The notes under the pieces: generated by a model | Databases searched by the model: none | What the model was told of the DNA's origin: nothing | The model's input: only the letters and a program-made list of their open reading frames with translations | In this document: one piece after another, positions 53,358 to 63,244 of the stretch | Numbering within the stretch: the stretch's first letter is position 1 | How the letters are laid out: every line of letters starts with the position of its first letter | Program-made: the position numbers and the translations under genes | From: Anthoceros angustus | Taxonomy: Eukaryota; Streptophyta; Anthocerotopsida; Anthocerotales; Anthocerotaceae | DNA: 64,000 bases | Assembly (NCBI GenBank): GCA_010909165.1 | Contig: MU008168.1 | Coordinates: 868,001-932,000 of the forward strand | Direction of reading: 5' to 3'

Positions 53358-54270
53358 TTAGTGAAGTGCTGGTACCGATGTCGTGCTACCACAAAACCAG
53401 TGGTATAGTAACCAATCCAATGCGTGCGCAGGTAGCTTTGGAAAAGATACACGTTCTTTCAAGAAGCGGTGAAATGCTTCCGCCGAGGTAGTATTCACGG
53501 CATGAGGGAATAGCCGAGCATTACGGATCCACATTTCGCAGCAACAATCATTCACTTGTCGGGGTTCACACAGGTAGAGCAAAAACATGAAGTGCGTGAA
53601 AATGAACTAACCCATTATGGAATCCCGAGCTTTGAAATACGAAGCGTAAGCGGGTTGTTTGACCTCCACTTGGCATAGAATGCGAGATAGCATAGACCTT
53701 GCGTGCTCAAACAAATGGTCTGTGGTTGCACCTTGGACATACATAATTCCACCTAGTTCTGCCCAAATTGCTTTCCGGTCATCCATGTCACGTACCTTGC
53801 TTAGCAGTTGACGTCGCCAAGCTTTACGAACATGCCACAAACACAATATGATCGGCATGTTATGTGACCAAACCTGTTGGATAGCTGTTATCTCAGCTTG
53901 GCAATCATCCACGATGAAGGAGCTCGGAATCCATGCAGGGTCACGTTTGAATACTGCGGTAGGACTGAGCCATGGAACCATCGAGGCAATTGTTGCCTCC
54001 TTGGAAATCACCAAGCAACGGTACTCCGTTAAAATGAGGGTCAAACACCATCATGAACAAATTGTACTTGTACTTGTTCATGCCGAATGTGGCATCCATA
54101 GCTAAAACACTATTATTTCCATCTTTGTACCATAGCCTCCAACATGAATGGGGTCTGAATTCCCAAGCAGAATGGTTTGTCATTAGGTGCCAAGTAAAAT
54201 ACCAGAGACGCATTTTGCGCAAGCCACATGGAAACAGAGGTGCAATCATCAACATGAAGCTTGTATTCAC
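53358..54270 (-). pseudogene. MULE transposase catalytic core (DDE), copy 0
   Basis: Reading minus: first Asp in LAMDATFGMNKYKYNLF (about 54094-54096), second in FIVDDCQAEITAIQQVW (about 53909) with LCLWHVRKAWRR after it, third acid Glu in NTTSAEAFHRFLKER (about 53480). This is the DDE order and spacing style of Mutator-like transposases. It is spread over three frames, so at least two indels break it. The enzyme would cut the terminal repeats in the nucleus. Confidence 0.88.
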
Positions 54271-55108
54271 CTATATCCAACTGAGTAGCAATGTTCAAAA
54301 CATCTTGCCGTAACATGTAGTCATCTCTAACGTGTTTGTATGGCTCTGCTGAATTATTTACCTTCATGAACACAGCATCCTTGTGTCGACGCATAATTTC
54401 ATCGACGGACACCTTGCAGTACAAGCAGTGGCGGACCCACTCCTTCTTCTCATGAGAAAGCCAGGCTGCTCGAACATCTCGAGGCAGGCCTGTGTAAGCG
54501 GAACCATGACAAATAGCAGCCCCCAAATCAGTATGATTGTCTTCATACAAGCCAATCTCGGCAACCATGGGCCACAGCAATAACTGCTTTACACGAAAGT
54601 TAGCTTGACATCCATGCTTCACACTCTCTTCTCTCGCATTTTGCGCAAGCCACATGGAAACAGAGGTGCAATCATCAACATGAAGCTTGTATTCACCTAT
54701 ATCCAAGCGAGTAGCAATGTTCAAAACATCTTGCCGTAACATGTAGTCATCTCTAACGTGTTCGTATGGCTCTGCTGAATTATTTACCTTCATGAACACG
54801 GCATCCTTGTGTCGACGCATAATTTCATCGACGGACACCTTGCATGCATGGACCTCCTTCTTCTCATGAGAAAGCTGCTCGAACATCTCGGCGAGCTGTA
54901 AGCCGGAACCATGACAAATAGCGAAAATCGGTATGATTGTCTTCATACAAGCCAATCTCGGCAACCATGGGCCACGGAATAAGCGCTTTACACGAAAGTT
55001 AGCTTGACATCCATGCTTCACACTCTCTCCTCGCAATTTTGCACTGTTTTGAACACTTAAGAGGCCTTGAGGACTAGATTGCGAAAATCCTCGGGCCCAT
55101 ATGAACAC
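54113..55108 (-). pseudogene. MULE transposase N-terminal part with in-frame 142-codon duplication
   Basis: 331 open codons. The block VKHGCQANFRVKRL...PRLACMKT...ICHG...KVSVDEIMRRHKDAVFMKV...VRDDYMLRQDVLNIA...LDIGEYKLHVDDCTSVSMW occurs twice. The DNA offset is 426 bases (AAGCCACATGG at 54221 and 54647), so the frame is preserved. The first junction lies in CGCATTTTGCGC, similar to CGCAATTTTGCAC at the other parental site. The GCQA...VKRL motif resembles the N-terminal zinc-binding region of MULE/FAR1-type proteins. Confidence 0.85.
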
Positions 55109-55371
55109 CGATTACACGAGCGTTGAGCGTGATCAGTTCCTCACATGGCGGTATAAGTAAGGCTACCCTAAATCCCTGTCCTTTATCTGTGAGGGCCACA
55201 TGTAAGATAAGGTGAAGTGAAGACTACCGATTAAAGTCAACGGAAAAAATCGGATGGTACCTTGTAGGAAAGGTGGGAGCGGTGTTATAGGTTTCAAGAG
55301 CTTATTGGGTCCCTTTGAATCCTTCTTATAGAAATTTGTTGGATGCTCTTTGTTTGCGCTCATACCACAAA

Positions 55372-57036
55372 ACCAGCTGGTAGTAACCAATCCAATCTGC
55401 GTGCGAGCATAGTAGCTTTGGAAAAAGATACACGTTCTTTCAAGAAGCGGTGAAATGCTTCCGCCGGTAGTATTCTGCCCGGCATGAGGGAATAGCCGAG
55501 CATTACAAATCCACATTTCTGCAGCAACAATCATTCACTTGTCAGGGGTTCACGAAGGTAGAGCAAAAACATGAAGTGCGTGAAAATGAACTAACCCATT
55601 ATGGAATCCCGAGCTTTGAAATACGAAGCGTAAGCGGGTTGTTTGACCTCCACTTGGCATAGAATGCGAGATAGCATAGACCTTGCGGTGCTCAAACAAA
55701 TGGTATTGTGGTTGCACCTTGGACATACATAATTCCACCTAGTTACGCCCAAATTGCTTCCGGTCATCCATGTCACGTACCTTGCTTAGATTGGCGTCCA
55801 AGCTTTACGAACATGCCACAAACACAATATGATCGGCATGTTATGTGACCAAACTTGTTGGATAGTGTTATCTCGACTTGGCAATCATCCACGATGAAGG
55901 AGCTCGGAATCCATGCGGTCACGTTTGAATACTGCGGTACGAAAGCCATGGAACCATCGAGGCAATTGTTGCCTCCTTGGAAATCACCCAAGCAACGGTA
56001 CTCCGTTAAAATGAGGGTCAAACACCATCACGGTGAACAAATTGTACTTGTACTTGTTCATGCCGAATGTGGCATCCATAGCTAAAACACTATTATTTCC
56101 ATCACCATAGCCTCCAACATGAATGGGTCCGAATTCCCAAGCGAATGGTTTGTCATCGTGCCAAGTAAAATACCAGACGCATTTTTAAAGCCACATGGAA
56201 ACAGAGGTGCAATCATCAACATGAAGCTTGTATTCACCTATATCCAAGCGAGTAGCAATGTTCAAAACATCTTGCGTAACATGTAGTCATCTCTAACGTG
56301 TTCGTATGGCTCTGCTGAATTATTTACCTTCATGAACACGGCATCCTTGTGTCGACGCATAATTTCGACGGACACCTTGCAAGCGATGGCGGACCCACTC
56401 CTTCTTCTCATGAGAAAGCCAGTTTCGAACATCTCGGCGAGCTGAAGCGGAACCATGACAAATAGCATCGGTATGATTGTCTTCATACAAGCCAATCTCG
56501 GCAACCATGGGCCACAATAAGCGCTTTACGAAAGTTAGCTTGACATCCATGCTTCACTCTCTCCTCTCGCAATTTTGCACTTATTTGAACACTTAAGAGG
56601 CCTTGAGGACTAGATTGCCGAAAATCCTCGGGCCCATATGAACACCGATGCACCGCGAGCGTTGAGCGTCATCGAGTTCCTCACATGGCGGTATAAGTAA
56701 GGCTACCCTAAATCCCACAAGTCCTTTGTCTGTTGAGTGCCACATGTAAGATAAGGTGAAGTGAAGACTACCGATTAAAGTCAACGGAAAAAATCAGGAT
56801 GGTACCTGTGTAGGAAAGGGTGTGGATGAGACTGTTATAGGTTTCAAGAGCTTGTTGGGTCCCTTTGAATCCTTCTTATAGAAATTTGTTGGATGCTCTT
56901 TGTTTGCGCTCATACCACTACAAAGTCCACCACTACATCCATCAAGATGTGAGCAACACGAATCATCCGATGCCCATGTGCCCATTTCGAATGGCTCGAG
57001 AGGAGCACACCCACTCCAAATCTGCGGTGAAGTGTC
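55372..57036 (-). pseudogene. MULE transposase region, tandem copy 1
   Basis: Repeats the region from the third-acid segment back to the N-terminus seen in 53396-55371, without the 426-bp internal duplication. VDDCQVEI, LWHV-like and VKLTFVKRL motifs can be followed but in many frames. The junction at 55372 joins GCGCTCATACCAC directly to AAAACCAGC. Confidence 0.85.
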
Positions 57037-58528
57037 GGGGTTCACGAAGGTAGAGCAAAAACATGAAGTGCGTGAAAATGAACTAACCCATTATGGAATC
57101 CCGAGCTTTGAAATACGAAGCGTAAGCGGGTTGTTTGACCTCCACTTGGCATAGAATGCGAGATAGCATAGACCTTGCGGTGCTCAAACAAATGGTATTG
57201 TGGTTGCACCTTGGACATACATAATTCCACCTAGTTACGCCCAAATTGCTTCCGGTCATCCATGTCACGTACCTTGCTTAGATTGGCGTCCAAGCTTTAC
57301 GAACATGCCACAAACACAATATGATCGGCATGTTATGTGACCAAACTTGTTGGATAGTGTTATCTCGACTTGGCAATCATCCACGATGAAGGAGCTCGGA
57401 ATCCATGCGGTCACGTTTGAATACTGCGGTACGAAAGCCATGGAACCATCGAGGCAATTGTTGCCTCCTTGGAAATCACCCAAGCAACGGTACTCCGTTA
57501 AAATGAGGGTCAAACACCATCACGGTGAACAAATTGTACTTGTACTTGTTCATGCCGAATGTGGCATCCATAGCTAAAACACTATTATTTCCATCACCAT
57601 AGCCTCCAACATGAATGGGTCCGAATTCCCAAGCGAATGGTTTGTCATCGTGCCAAGTAAAATACCAGACGCATTTTTAAAGCCACATGGAAACAGAGGT
57701 GCAATCATCAACATGAAGCTTGTATTCACCTATATCCAAGCGAGTAGCAATGTTCAAAACATCTTGCGTAACATGTAGTCATCTCTAACGTGTTCGTATG
57801 GCTCTGCTGAATTATTTACCTTCATGAACACGGCATCCTTGTGTCGACGCATAATTTCGACGGACACCTTGCAAGCGATGGCGGACCTCCTTCTTCTCAT
57901 GAGAAAGCCAGTTTCGAACATCTCGGCGAGCTGAAGCGGAACCATGACAAATAGCATCGGTATGATTGTCTTCATACAAGCCAATCTCGGCAACCATGGG
58001 CCACAATAAGCGCTTTACGAAAGTTAGCTTGACATCCATGCTTCACTCTCTCCTCTCGCAATTTTGCACTTATTTGAACACTTAAGAGGCCTTGAGGACT
58101 AGATTGCCGAAAATCCTCGGGCCCATATGAACACCGATGCACCGCGAGCGTTGAGCGTCATCGAGTTCCTCACATGGCGGTATAAGTAAGGCTACCCTAA
58201 ATCCCACAAGTCCTTTGTCTGTTGAGTGCCACATGTAAGATAAGGTGAAGTGAAGACTACCGATTAAAGTCAACGGAAAAAATCAGGATGGTACCTGTGT
58301 AGGAAAGGGCTGTGTGGATGAGACTGTTATAGGTTTCAAGAGCTTGTTGGGTCCCGTTGAATCCTTCTTATAGAAATTTATTGGATGCTCTTTGTTTGCG
58401 CTCATACCAGCTACAAAGTCCACCACTCTGTCCATCAAGATGTGAGCAACACGAATCATCCGCTGATGCCCATGTGCCCATTCCGAATGGCTCTGAGAGG
58501 AGCACACCCACTCCAAATCTACAGCTGA
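57037..58528 (-). pseudogene. MULE transposase region, tandem copy 2 (near-identical to copy 1)
   Basis: Offset 1492 from 55545-57036. Long stretches are identical base for base; the clearest difference in the body is loss of CACT-like bases at 57893 relative to 56396. The very high identity means a recent duplication or an assembly error. Upstream, 58283-58624 (minus) supplies an N-terminal segment (SLVYMDRLSAKILRSGWDTP) present once. Confidence 0.88.
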
Positions 58529-58908
58529 GAAGTGTCCAGGTTTAGGCAATTGCACCACGAATGGTGTATCCCAGCCGCTCCTCAAAATTTTTGCACTCAG
58601 TCGATCCATGTACACTAAGCTCAATCAAAGCGCCCTTGACAAGTAAGATCATCGCCTAATCAACCCCTTTGGTGGTGGCGAAACTTTGAACATAGCAGAC
58701 GATCGCTTGAATGAACATTAGGGTTAATGGTGGTTGCCACGAAGGTAGGTATTGTAAGCGTAATTGGCGCATGGTTTGATGCCCGCACCGCCACACCGCA
58801 CGGAATAGCTCACGGACGGAGGATGAGAACTGGTAAGGCCGCGTCGTTGGTAAAGCAATGGCTTTTGGCACCCGTGAGCCAACTGCACAACCGCGCGGTA
58901 CATGGCAA

Positions 58909-58941
58909 GCATTAACTTCCATCGGGTATCGATGTGTAGGC
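58909..58941 (-). repeat. Right terminal inverted repeat of the MULE
   Basis: Reverse complement of the left repeat with one mismatch, directly followed by the target duplication. Confidence 0.93.
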
Positions 58942-58950
58942 GCTTTGAAG
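58942..58950. repeat. 9-bp target site duplication (right) of the MULE
   Basis: GCTTTGAAG, identical to 51854-51862. Just outside, TTGGTATCACC-TGATA-like sequence also occurs on the left side (about 51821), so the flanks share some further direct similarity. Confidence 0.93.
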
Positions 58951-59556
58951 AGTCTTGGTATCACCTTGATATGCTGTCTAATTGATATTCTGTTTTGAAG
59001 AGTCTTGCTTCTAAATATCTAAGATTTAACAAAGCTTCTCGTATATATTTTATTTTATACTTATTTTTACATGTATGTATAGTGGGGAGGCCAGCCCCAT
59101 AGTGATGTATATGTGTATTATAAGTGCACATTATCTAATGCTTTCCCTTGGGCATTTCCTCTCCGTCTAATGTAAAGTTACTCGTCATCATCCACTCTCA
59201 ATGGTAGGTCACAACATATAACAGCCACAAGGGAACCCAACTTACTTTGGCCCCCTACTTTAAATTTGTATGTATGAAAATATTCTATTACACTTGTTAT
59301 CTGAGAAATTTTCTATTACACTTGTTATCTGGGTCTCACTACTCGTCCCCTTCTCCCCCCTACCTCCCCCTTAATCTGCGTTTGTTAACAAGCCATATGA
59401 ACAAAACTTTTCACACAATTTAACAAACACCATCCAACTTTGTTCATCACATCACATCAAAGGTAATGCACATTGGACAAAACCACAATACAACAGGCAC
59501 AGCCTCCAACTGAGGTTCTAGATAATAGATATGTCATCCACAACAACATGTAATGA
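58951..59556. other. No gene seen
   Basis: AT-rich sequence with a small direct repeat (TTCTATTACACTTGTTATCTG at 59282 and 59311). No coding region supported. Confidence 0.45.
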
Positions 59557-60310
59557 TCATTGCCAGGGTCTCCTTACCCTGTTTAGGTAAATCCTTTTAG
59601 GAACAAACGCTCGCAAATCAATCGTTGGGTTCAAATGTGGCAAATGGCATTGAGCACAATTTTTCATGTGTTCCAAACATGTCGTGCCATCTCTTCCCTC
59701 TAGCTCCAAAATGCCACTCGCCTTTATATTATCTTGCTTGCACATTGTAGTCATAGTTCTCTTTTGTAGGTAGACATAATCTCGAACCTCAAATTTTCTC
59801 ATCTTGAGCCTAAAATGCCCACTTCTTGTCTTCTTATATCTCAACTCATCCTTATGCTGATCAATCAATAAATTGTTCAAGGCCATGGGCATAATCCTCT
59901 TGAACAACTCCACCTTATGCTTGACCACCTTCCGCCATTGATTAGGGTCATCCAACCCAAGAATAGTGTTCACCTTATCCTCCAACATTCCAAAGATAGT
60001 TGAGGTCTCCTACCAAACAATAACAAAGAAGGTGAAAATTTTCCCAAGGATCGATGCTTGCCTACTCATTCTATAACACATGCAAAAAAAGGTAACATCT
60101 TGTCTCATTCAATTTTATCCATCACGAAACAATACTTCCTAAACTCATTCTTACACATTTGAGCCATCCTTTCTCCCAGAGCGTCAACCTTACGATGATT
60201 CCTGGATGTCATCCTATGGTCAATAAGATACTCATGCATTAGTTCATCAAACTCTCTCCCATGAACTCCACACCTTGATCAGTCAAAACTTCGACATAAG
60301 CTCTAAACAC
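59557..60310 (-). pseudogene. Gypsy-like integrase core and C-terminal region, PHD-type element
   Basis: On the minus strand 60090-60300 reads a degraded integrase core: VLTDQGVEFMG (second Asp and following), then HPGIIV-like. At 59988-59557 QHKDELRYKKTRSGHFRLKM, RKFEVRDYVYLQKR, SGILELEGRDGTTCLEHMKN and CAQCHLPHLNPTIDL form the C-terminal chromatin-facing region of gypsy elements that in algae and non-seed plants continue into a PHD finger. Here it ends in VRRPWQ-stop before any PHD. Broken by stops near 60240. Confidence 0.7.
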
Positions 60311-60339
60311 ACTTAGTCTATGATTGAGGAATGCCTCTT

Positions 60340-60612
60340 TTATGCTAATTGTTTGTGAACTTGGGTTATTATTACAGAGTAAGTGCTTGTGAACCAATCC
60401 ACTTGGATGCTTAAATGAGTTATTATAATATCGTGTATAGTTGGTAGGGGAGAGGCGTCTTGAATATTGTCTTGTATTAGCAAGTAGAGGACGGGCCTCA
60501 ACTTCTCCCCAAACAGTTGGGATACGCGCATAGCGCCACTTGTTGGCAAGGGTGCTCTGGTGGATATATGGCCAGACATGAATTTAATGAAACATGTTTT
60601 TAAGACTTCCAT
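60340..60612 (-). pseudogene. Integrase-upstream fragment of the same gypsy-like element
   Basis: Ninety open codons on the minus strand (TCFIKFMSGHISTRAPLPTS, GAMRVSQLFGEKLRPVLYLL) adjacent to the integrase core. They are probably the piece before the core. No firm motif by itself. Confidence 0.4.
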
Positions 60613-60936
60613 CCCTCAAAGCGCACACAAAACATAACTGCTAATATAATAGCACTATTGATAATTCAAATTTTATATTATTGTTTTACAAAAGCCACTA
60701 CTGATTCAAAATCTACACTATTATTCTCCATCCTACTCGTCGTTGCCACCTCCTTCTACCTCCCGCTCTATGTCCTTATCTCCTTCGTCTTTGTTTGGGG
60801 CCTCTATTTCCCCATCTGCATGCTTCCATAGTGTGTTGCACTATACCGAGCTGTGTAGCTTGCAAGCAATTGATTTATGGTTGGAAATTGCTTTGCGTGA
60901 CGAATATTGCAGCTACATGATTCACATTCAAGCTTT

Positions 60937-61058
60937 CTTGTTCATGCCGCATGCGTAACAATGCAACCTTCAACAAAGGAGATGACAACTGCAAACGTAT
61001 ATTACAGTACTATATCAAGTGCTGAAGATTGCATTGTTACGCATGCGGCGTGAACAAG
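60937..61058. repeat. Inverted repeat with 34-nt arms (hairpin 1)
   Basis: Arm 60937-60970 and arm 61025-61058 are reverse complements at 32 of 34 positions, with a 54-base loop. One difference is a G:U-compatible pair if transcribed as plus RNA. The core GCCGCATGCGTAACAATGC is exact. Confidence 0.93.
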
Positions 61059-61065
61059 ATGGCAT

Positions 61066-61117
61066 CTAGGTATCGATGGCATGAAAATAGTGCTATTGTC
61101 ATGCCATCGCTACCTAG
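61066..61117. repeat. Inverted repeat with 19-nt arms (hairpin 2)
   Basis: CTAGGTATCGATGGCATGA at 61066-61084 pairs with 61099-61117 with one mismatch across a 14-base loop that is itself partly self-complementary (AATAG/CTATT). It starts eight bases after hairpin 1. Confidence 0.93.
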
Positions 61118-61454
61118 TGTCAAAAGCCACCATCTGGTTGTCATTGCATACCAACTATTCAGTCTAAAAACAATCAATGTCATTAGGCTAGCTGCTGCTT
61201 GCTAACACTCATTGCTACATTTGTCAGCCGCAGTCGCACATTGTGCTCCCCTTTCACACCACTCTGCAACTCACACATTCACACTGGCTAAACAGACCAG
61301 CTACCAGTTGCTATCTGTCCCTTTTTATTGGTGCATCTGACAACTTCATTGCTGATTCTACTGCTGTCAGACACACACATCCTGATTTTAGTGCCACCAT
61401 TTCCCCTTTGTTGGTTGATGCTTCCCCAGGATTCCGGGCACTGTTCATGTATGC
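61118..61454. other. No gene seen
   Basis: Open plus-strand stretch at 61243-61536 overlaps the PHD finger antisense and is Ser/Thr/His-rich without motif. I treat it as a shadow. Confidence 0.4.
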
Positions 61455-61836
61455 TCATGGGGATCGGTTGCAAGCATTGCAAAACCAGTCCCCTTGCGGC
61501 ACTTCTTTGAGCAGAGGCTGCAGACAAAACAAATGATATCCCTTGTTGCACTTATCATATAGCAACATAGCATCCTCGTCCTCCCACTTGCCACAGATTT
61601 CGCATAGTAAGTCTTTTGGTGGAGTCCACACGCTAGGTTGGATTTTTTGATCCAAGGCTGGTAGATAATATGGTGCTAGATTCCAAAGTGTCAACTGGCT
61701 GCTGAGGTAAATGCACATAATCCCCTGGCTCAAACTTGTTTGCCTTCGGCTTTTTAGTACCTCCTTTGGTATGAGCACACCTAAACTTATCTCGATACTG
61801 AGCTACAGCCCAATTCTGCATTGCCATAGGCATCAC
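61455..61836 (-). pseudogene. Gypsy-like integrase C-terminus with PHD finger
   Basis: Minus strand: AMQNWAVAQYRDKFRCAHTK, KFEPGDYVHLPQQPVDTL, then after a frame change a PHD finger with C59, C62, C77, H82, C85, C100 and C103 (numbering from 61778). The third zinc ligand, expected as Cys in MLLCDKC, is Tyr (MLLYDKC). Chromatin-reading PHD fingers at the end of gypsy integrases may guide insertion to particular histone marks (inference). Truncated and mutated copy. Confidence 0.75.
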
Positions 61837-62118
61837 ATGCTTGTGTAGCTCTATCCTCCGCTACAATTCAGCTAAACATTGGTCTACGTGGATCGAGGCC
61901 CTATGTTTTTCCATTGCCGCTTGTTGTACATTCGGTAACTTTGGATGCTAACTTTAAGTAGGACCTAACTCTTAGCTCTAACGAATAGTGCCCTAAATTG
62001 GTATGTATTTTATTAGTTATCGTATTTGTACGATGGTTCTTCACGGATGGCACAAATGACTTGAGTTCGACCAGTGCTCAAAGGCACCTGCCTCACACGC
62101 ACAATCTTCATACACCTT
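61837..62118. other. No gene seen
   Basis: Short unrecognised open stretches only. Confidence 0.4.
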
Positions 62119-62508
62119 CTAAATCTCTTTGTAGCGAAACCGGAGGTCTGCGAAATCCACTGGGATTATGTCCCAAAAGGATGCACTCCTAGCTAGCCAC
62201 TTCACTCCTTGAATGTTTGGAAACAACATGTATTCTTTAGTATGTGCGGCTGCTGTTGCTACCTTATGCTGGTGTCGATTCTCAATTTCATGTCGGCCAG
62301 TGAGGTCTTGAACCCAAGGTGGCTCCACCTGTCGCTCACCCTGATCGACGTCGATGTGATAGCCTCAAACCTCTCTAACTCCACCTTGTCTATGCACTCC
62401 TCCACACTCCAGCCTGTCTCCCTGTGGAATAGCTCAAGCTACTCGATGCTCTGGAAGTCCTGGAACTGCTTCATCAATATCGTGTTAGCAACTCACACCG
62501 TTCCAAAG
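62119..62508 (-). other. Coding-like minus-strand fragment, unknown
   Basis: One minus frame reads ILMKQFQDFQSIE-stop-LELFHRETGWSVEECIDKVE, LERFEAITSTSIRVSDRWSH. An overlapping second frame reads RHEIENRHQHKVATAAAHTK...GVKWLARSASFWDIIPVDFA. The compositions look protein-like and may be parts of one frameshifted gene or retroelement. No family recognised. Confidence 0.3.
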
Positions 62509-63022
62509 TCAGTTACTAATTATCATTCATAATTCACGCACACAGACACGCATAGCCACTCTCAGCTGACAATCACACCTAGTTACTTAGCCATGATCGA
62601 TAAATTAGCAAAGCTGCTAAGTGGTACACGTGCTCAAATAGATTAATAAATTTGTCTGGATCTGTCGACAACTACTGCCCACAAGCTGCACCTTGCTCGC
62701 ATAATTACGCGAAAAGCTAGTCATAAAGATGTTGGTATGCCACAAATCACTCTTTGTTTAGGGTTTTCATCTCGCTTTTATTCTGACACAAGCACCTGAC
62801 TCAGTCCGTGCTCGTTTACCGCCCTACGACCAGAATGTTAGTCCCATTGCCTGCACGTTGACAAGTCTGCCATGTTTTCTGCCTATATCAATTTCATTGT
62901 TTCAACCAAATCATCTGCATCGCGTTAGAGCTGCGCTAAGCATCCACACATCAGTCAAGCGCACTAACACTCGTGCAATCTCGTTGCTTTCAACTGAATA
63001 CATGGATGTTTTATTACTTACT
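62509..63022. other. No gene seen
   Basis: AT-rich, short open stretches only, probably flank of the following LTR. Confidence 0.4.
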
Positions 63023-63232
63023 GTTGATTATTTAATTAATACTTATAGAGCATTGTATATACCTAGGGCACCGTTCATAACCTAGATGAATGCTAGTTGG
63101 TAGTTGTAACCGTTTTTCATGTAGCTAGGACATATTACTTGTTTCCCTCAACCTTTTTGTGATATCTTTATATATATCTTTGCCCTCGGTGTCATGGGTT
63201 GCTCAATCTGCTATGAACCTATAAACGGGACA
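63023..63232 (+). repeat. Probable 5' LTR of copia element D (left end uncertain)
   Basis: Ends in GGGACA immediately before a perfect copia PBS. Contains a TTTATATATAT TATA-like box near 63165. A plausible TGTTG start is at 63023, but the partner LTR is outside the window so this cannot be verified. Confidence 0.55.
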
Positions 63233-63244
63233 TGGTATCAGAGC
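63233..63244 (+). other. Primer binding site of copia element D
   Basis: TGGTATCAGAGC is the exact complement of the initiator tRNA-Met 3' end used by plant Ty1/copia elements. It directly follows the LTR end CA. Confidence 0.9.

Larger units (their letters stand above)
51863..58941 (-). mobile_element. Mutator-like DNA transposon (MULE), 7.1 kb
   Basis: Bounded by 33-bp terminal inverted repeats with one mismatch and a perfect 9-bp target duplication. Its interior encodes a SWIM-type MULE transposase on the minus strand (DDE residues plus CxC...CxH zinc finger). The transposase region is present in three tandem copies and broken by frameshifts, so the copy is not autonomous as read. A three-copy 158-bp repeat lies inside the left end. 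Confidence 0.93.
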
